A stretch of 64,000 nt of DNA. Source: Strigamia acuminata. Lineage: Eukaryota; Arthropoda; Chilopoda; Geophilomorpha; Linotaeniidae. Where the stretch lies: contig OX442314.1 of assembly GCA_949358305.1 (NCBI GenBank), forward strand, positions 62,255,369 to 62,319,368, written 5' to 3'. This document shows positions 61,034 to 64,000 of the stretch, one piece after another. The notes below the pieces were generated by a model. That model searched no databases and was not told the DNA's origin. It saw nothing but the letters and a program-made list of their open reading frames with translations. Position numbers and translations under genes: made by a program. Position 1 is the first letter of the stretch. Each line of letters begins with the position of its first letter.

Positions 61034-61413
61034 TATTTTGGCATTATTTTGGCATTTTTTTGTTTTTTTTTTGGCATTATTTTGGCATTATTTTGGCATT
61101 ATTTTGGCATTATTTTGGCATTATTTTGGTATTATTTTGGTATTTTTTTGGTATTTTTTTGGTATTATTTTGGTATTTTTTTGGTATTTTTTTGGTATTT
61201 TTTTGGTATTTTTTTGGTATTATTTTGGTATTATTTTGGTATTATTTTGGTATTTTTTTGGTATTTTTTTGGCATTATTTTGGCATTATTTTGGCATTAT
61301 TTTGGTATTTTTTTGGTATTTTTTTGGTATTTTTTTGGTATTATTTTGGCATTATTTTGGCATTTTTTTGGCATTATAAATACCAAAATAATACCAAAAA
61401 AATACCAAAAAAA
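61034..61413. repeat. 11-bp satellite array, right part
   Basis: The array continues in the same orientation to about 61376, then flips (ATACCAAAAAAA-type units) and abuts U2 at 61414. Confidence 0.92.
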
Positions 61414-61454
61414 GATACTACACTTTGATCTTAGCCAAAAGGCAGAGAAGCGAT
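61414..61454 (-). pseudogene. U2 5' stub (nucleotides 1-41) fused to the satellite
   Basis: The complement of the first 41 nt of U2, ending at 61454. It has one change against the other copies (GGCAGAGAAG instead of GGCCGAGAAG). The junction is exactly at the nucleotide that borders the Tx1 target duplication. Confidence 0.9.
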
Positions 61455-63146
61455 ACCTATCTAGCTGTCTCCAACTCAGCCAGTCTACAAGCTAGCGCAA
61501 GTCGCAACGGTGTGTCATCCTTCTCAGCTAATTGTCATTTCACAATCATCATCACATTTCAAACTCTATCAGCTAAACTTCCTACTTGTTCATATTCTTC
61601 ATGTCTTTTTTGAGGCTAATTTTATTCAACTTGACTTGAATCTTTGTTGGTTTGTCTCATTTGGAGAAAAAAAAAAGGAATTAAAAACTTCATCATAAGC
61701 TTGGAAAGTAGACTACTTTTCTGATGCAGTTTTTGGTCTACTTTCCAATTAATATGATAACATTTGGGTTAGAAGTAGTTCAAAGGGAGAAAATAGCCAT
61801 TTACTTATGGCGCAATGTCATCAAACCGGAGCACCACCTGGCGGATCCCGAGTGCTTTAATGGATGCCAAAATGTTCGTTCGGCCCGATGCGTTTGTATC
61901 ATGATTTCGGCATTAGAAAGAGGTCGAGAAATTCTGCAACCAGGCTCATTCGATTGGAAATTGCATTCCACACAAGCCTGTATGTTTTTCTACTTGATTT
62001 CATCGAGGAAAGATTCCGTTTCGGGCGATCGAAGCCGGCGACCGCATGGCAAATTTCGTGCTGGCAAATTTAATTTCAATTCGATTCGACCCTAAAAACA
62101 AAAAAAAATGAAAAATGAACGGTTTAAAATATTTAAAAAATGTTTCCTGTGCAGAATTTGCCTCTCTTTCTAATGGTGCCAATAACTTTTTGATCTGTGC
62201 TACAGTTTTTTTTTTTTTTTTTATTTTTGAAAAAACGATAACTGTCATTTGCCAAAGAAGGAATGAAATAAATCAACAAAATTTGTGAGAAATTGTGGGA
62301 AATTGTTGTTTAATGTTTCAAAAATTTGTCTACCTTAATAATTAGCATTGTCTAAAATGGATGAGTGTACACATTGCCCCATAACTGGTCTGGTCTGGTC
62401 TAAATATGACCCACGCTGCATTCCTATATCAAAATTGCAATTATTTATCAGATAATTAAATAAATTAATAAAAATTCATCACAATTCACTGAGAAATTCA
62501 TCAAAAGCCATCTAAATCCATCTAAATCCATCAAAAGCCATCGAAATCCATCGAAATCCATCGAAATCTATCTAAATCCATCTAAATCCATCAAAAGCCA
62601 TCGAAATTCACCAAGAAATCATCAAAATTCACGAGAATTTCAACAAATTTCAAGAAAATTCCGACACCTACCATCAAAAGTTGATGAAAATCCATCTAAT
62701 CCCATCAAATGCCATCGAAATTCACCAAGAAATCTTCAAAATTCACGAAAATTGATCAAAATTTCAAGGAAATTCACGAAAATTGATCAAAATTTCAAGG
62801 AAATTCTGACACACCATCAAAAGTTGATGTTAATTTAGACAAACATTTCATCAAAATCAATTTTAGAAATAGCATAGAGCCAGCCACATTTCAATTCAAT
62901 TCATACAAACAGAATTAAACAAAACAAAATAGCTGGAGCTGCTCACCTGACCAGCTCAGCTCAGCTCAGCTCACGGAATGGCACAGTCCTGCCAGCTCAC
63001 TCCACCTTGTATAACCACATGCATATATATACCCAGTACATACTACATGTAGACCAATACCCTAGTGTTATATAATAGCCTTTTTGTACCTCATTTCTAA
63101 TTTTGTATTATTATTATTATTATTATTATATGATTCTCCCGAAGGA
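61455..63146. other. U2 spacer, 1.69 kb
   Basis: Homologous to 38508-40350, with fewer CCATC-type repeats, a TCAGC expansion near 62950 and a slightly different TA tract (catgcatatatata). No gene. Confidence 0.78.
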
Positions 63147-63294
63147 GTGGGCCGATCCTGGAGTTACTGCTATACCAGGCCAACCCGTGGCAGGGGTGGA
63201 GCAAGCTCCGAGCACCTCACCGCATTCCAAAAATCAGTTTAATATTCTGGGTCCTCAATGAGGACCGTATCAGATATTAAGCTGATAAGAACAG
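63147..63294 (-). pseudogene. U2 snRNA gene, 3' three-quarters, split by Tx1 copy 3
   Basis: Same extent as 720-867. The 5' part must lie beyond the window. Confidence 0.92.
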
Positions 63295-63714
63295 GACAGG
63301 TCACACGTGGTTGCTCCTGTGTTTTTCTTGTTTTTTTCAGAAATTCCGACTAAAATCTTGGGATTTTCTGCGGTGAAACTGTCGGTATATGTACCTTGTA
63401 CCATCCCACGTCGTTTTCCGAATCAAAATCGCGTTATTTTTTGAAATTTTCGACTTTTTTCTCGATTTCCGAACACGTGGCGACGATCGTCGCATTTTCG
63501 TTTTTGGTTTTTCGTCGTTTCCGGGCCAACGAACGGTCCATTTGTTGTGTTTTTGGCACCAAATTGTGCGCCAAGACTTCATCTACAAGACTGTGTAGGT
63601 TTTGTGGACACTTGAAATCGTTTTCGGGCCGAAATTTCGACTTTTTCGTCCGTTCGCGATCGGCGCGATCTCGTACAATCGGCAGACGTCGCCCTGACGT
63701 TTTCCTTCGAAGGC
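63295..63714 (+). promoter_or_regulatory. 5' UTR of Tx1 copy 3
   Basis: Roughly 93% identical by eye to 868-1286, with small changes grouped near 63320-63360 and 63460-63475. Confidence 0.6.
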
Positions 63715-64000
63715 ATGGATATGCTGGTCGATTGTTGGATTGAAACGGGGCTAACACCCCTGAATCTTCTCGATGAATTATGGAAAAGACTGGGGAAAAA
63801 CACGGAAAATGGAGACCCCACAGTTAAAACCATCCAACACGTGTTGGGTGGAAAATATGTGGCTTTTTTGCAAAACACCAGTCTGGTTGACCAACTGGCC
63901 GTTTTCAAGGGAGCCACCGTGGATGGACTAAAGATCACCTGGGACCCAAAGATTCGTCGAGAAAAACGGGTGATTATCAAGGGAATGTCACCTCTTGTGC
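63715..64000 (+). CDS. ORF1 of Tx1 copy 3, partial
   Basis: ATG at 63715 (MDMLVDCWIETG) aligns with MELLVDCWIETG of copy 1. The 95 visible codons are open and co-linear with copy 1, at roughly 65-70% identity. The zinc knuckles lie beyond the edge. Confidence 0.85.
   Translation, partial: MDMLVDCWIETGLTPLNLLDELWKRLGKNTENGDPTVKTIQHVLGGKYVAFLQNTSLVDQLAVFKGATVDGLKITWDPKIRREKRVIIKGMSPLV

Larger units (their letters stand above)
63295..64000 (+). mobile_element. Tx1 copy 3, diverged subfamily, cut by window end
   Basis: Starts GACAGGTCACACGTGG at the same U2 nucleotide as copies 1 and 2. The first 420 bp are closely similar to theirs; from the ORF1 start the similarity drops. Confidence 0.9.

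Noticed and set aside
61414-61454. A second functional U2 gene at the right of the satellite
   Set aside because: Only 41 nt remain, with a base change, and no Sm site or 3' domain follows.

Overview
This is a eukaryotic, almost certainly invertebrate metazoan, window: a tandem U2 snRNA locus that has been heavily invaded by retrotransposons. The basic unit is a U2 gene on the minus strand plus about 1.7-1.8 kb of spacer. Only one U2 copy in the window is intact (38320-38507). Three others are each split at the same nucleotide by a non-LTR retrotransposon of the Tx1/L1-like, apurinic-endonuclease type (copy 1 at 868-6830, copy 2 at 40499-52437, copy 3 from 63295 past the right edge). A fifth U2 remnant (61414-61454) begins at exactly the nucleotide where those elements insert. 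The U2 3' domain resembles the insect form more than the vertebrate form, and the LTR elements are of animal type. I cannot name a species, and I see no ordinary host protein-coding gene.

Layout. 1-603: LTR end of a Ty3-type element cut by the window edge. 604-6887: U2 gene split by Tx1 copy 1, which itself carries an 837-bp inverted-repeat transposon in ORF2. 6888-8370: spacer. 8371-38193: one Ty3-type LTR retrotransposon on the minus strand (here Ty3-A) holding two later insertions: a Copia element on the plus strand (Copia-1, 12905-19790) and a second Ty3-type element on the plus strand (Ty3-B, 22780-32698) that splits its pol gene. 38194-40350: spacer, intact U2, spacer. 40351-52494: U2 split by Tx1 copy 2, whose ORF2 is split by a minus-strand Copia element (Copia-2, 43429-50236). 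52495-52817: truncated spacer. 52818-61413: short unknown sequence and a long array of an 11-bp repeat, interrupted by a third Copia element (Copia-3, 55828-61028). 61414-64000: U2 stub, spacer, U2 split by Tx1 copy 3.

Element ends were set by matching LTRs and target-site duplications: GTAT for both Ty3-type elements, ATATT for Copia-1, GCCTT for Copia-2, GGCAT for Copia-3, and a 17-bp U2 duplication for Tx1. LTR pairs are identical or nearly so, so the insertions are young. The three Copia polyproteins and the Ty3-B ORFs are open throughout. Ty3-A is decayed, with a stop in pol, a reading-frame shift, a stop in its third ORF, and a nested insertion.

The most unusual points are: a Ulp1-like cysteine protease ORF downstream of pol in Ty3-B; a long, unrecognised third ORF in Ty3-A preceded by a splice acceptor; a microsatellite joined to U2 exactly at the Tx1 cleavage position; a Copia-2 LTR whose end copies the 3' end of its tRNA primer and can pair with the primer-binding site; a hairpin at the ORF1 stop codon in Tx1, whose ORF2 lacks an upstream ATG; and a Tx1 copy 3 that keeps the family 5' UTR while its ORF1 has diverged.
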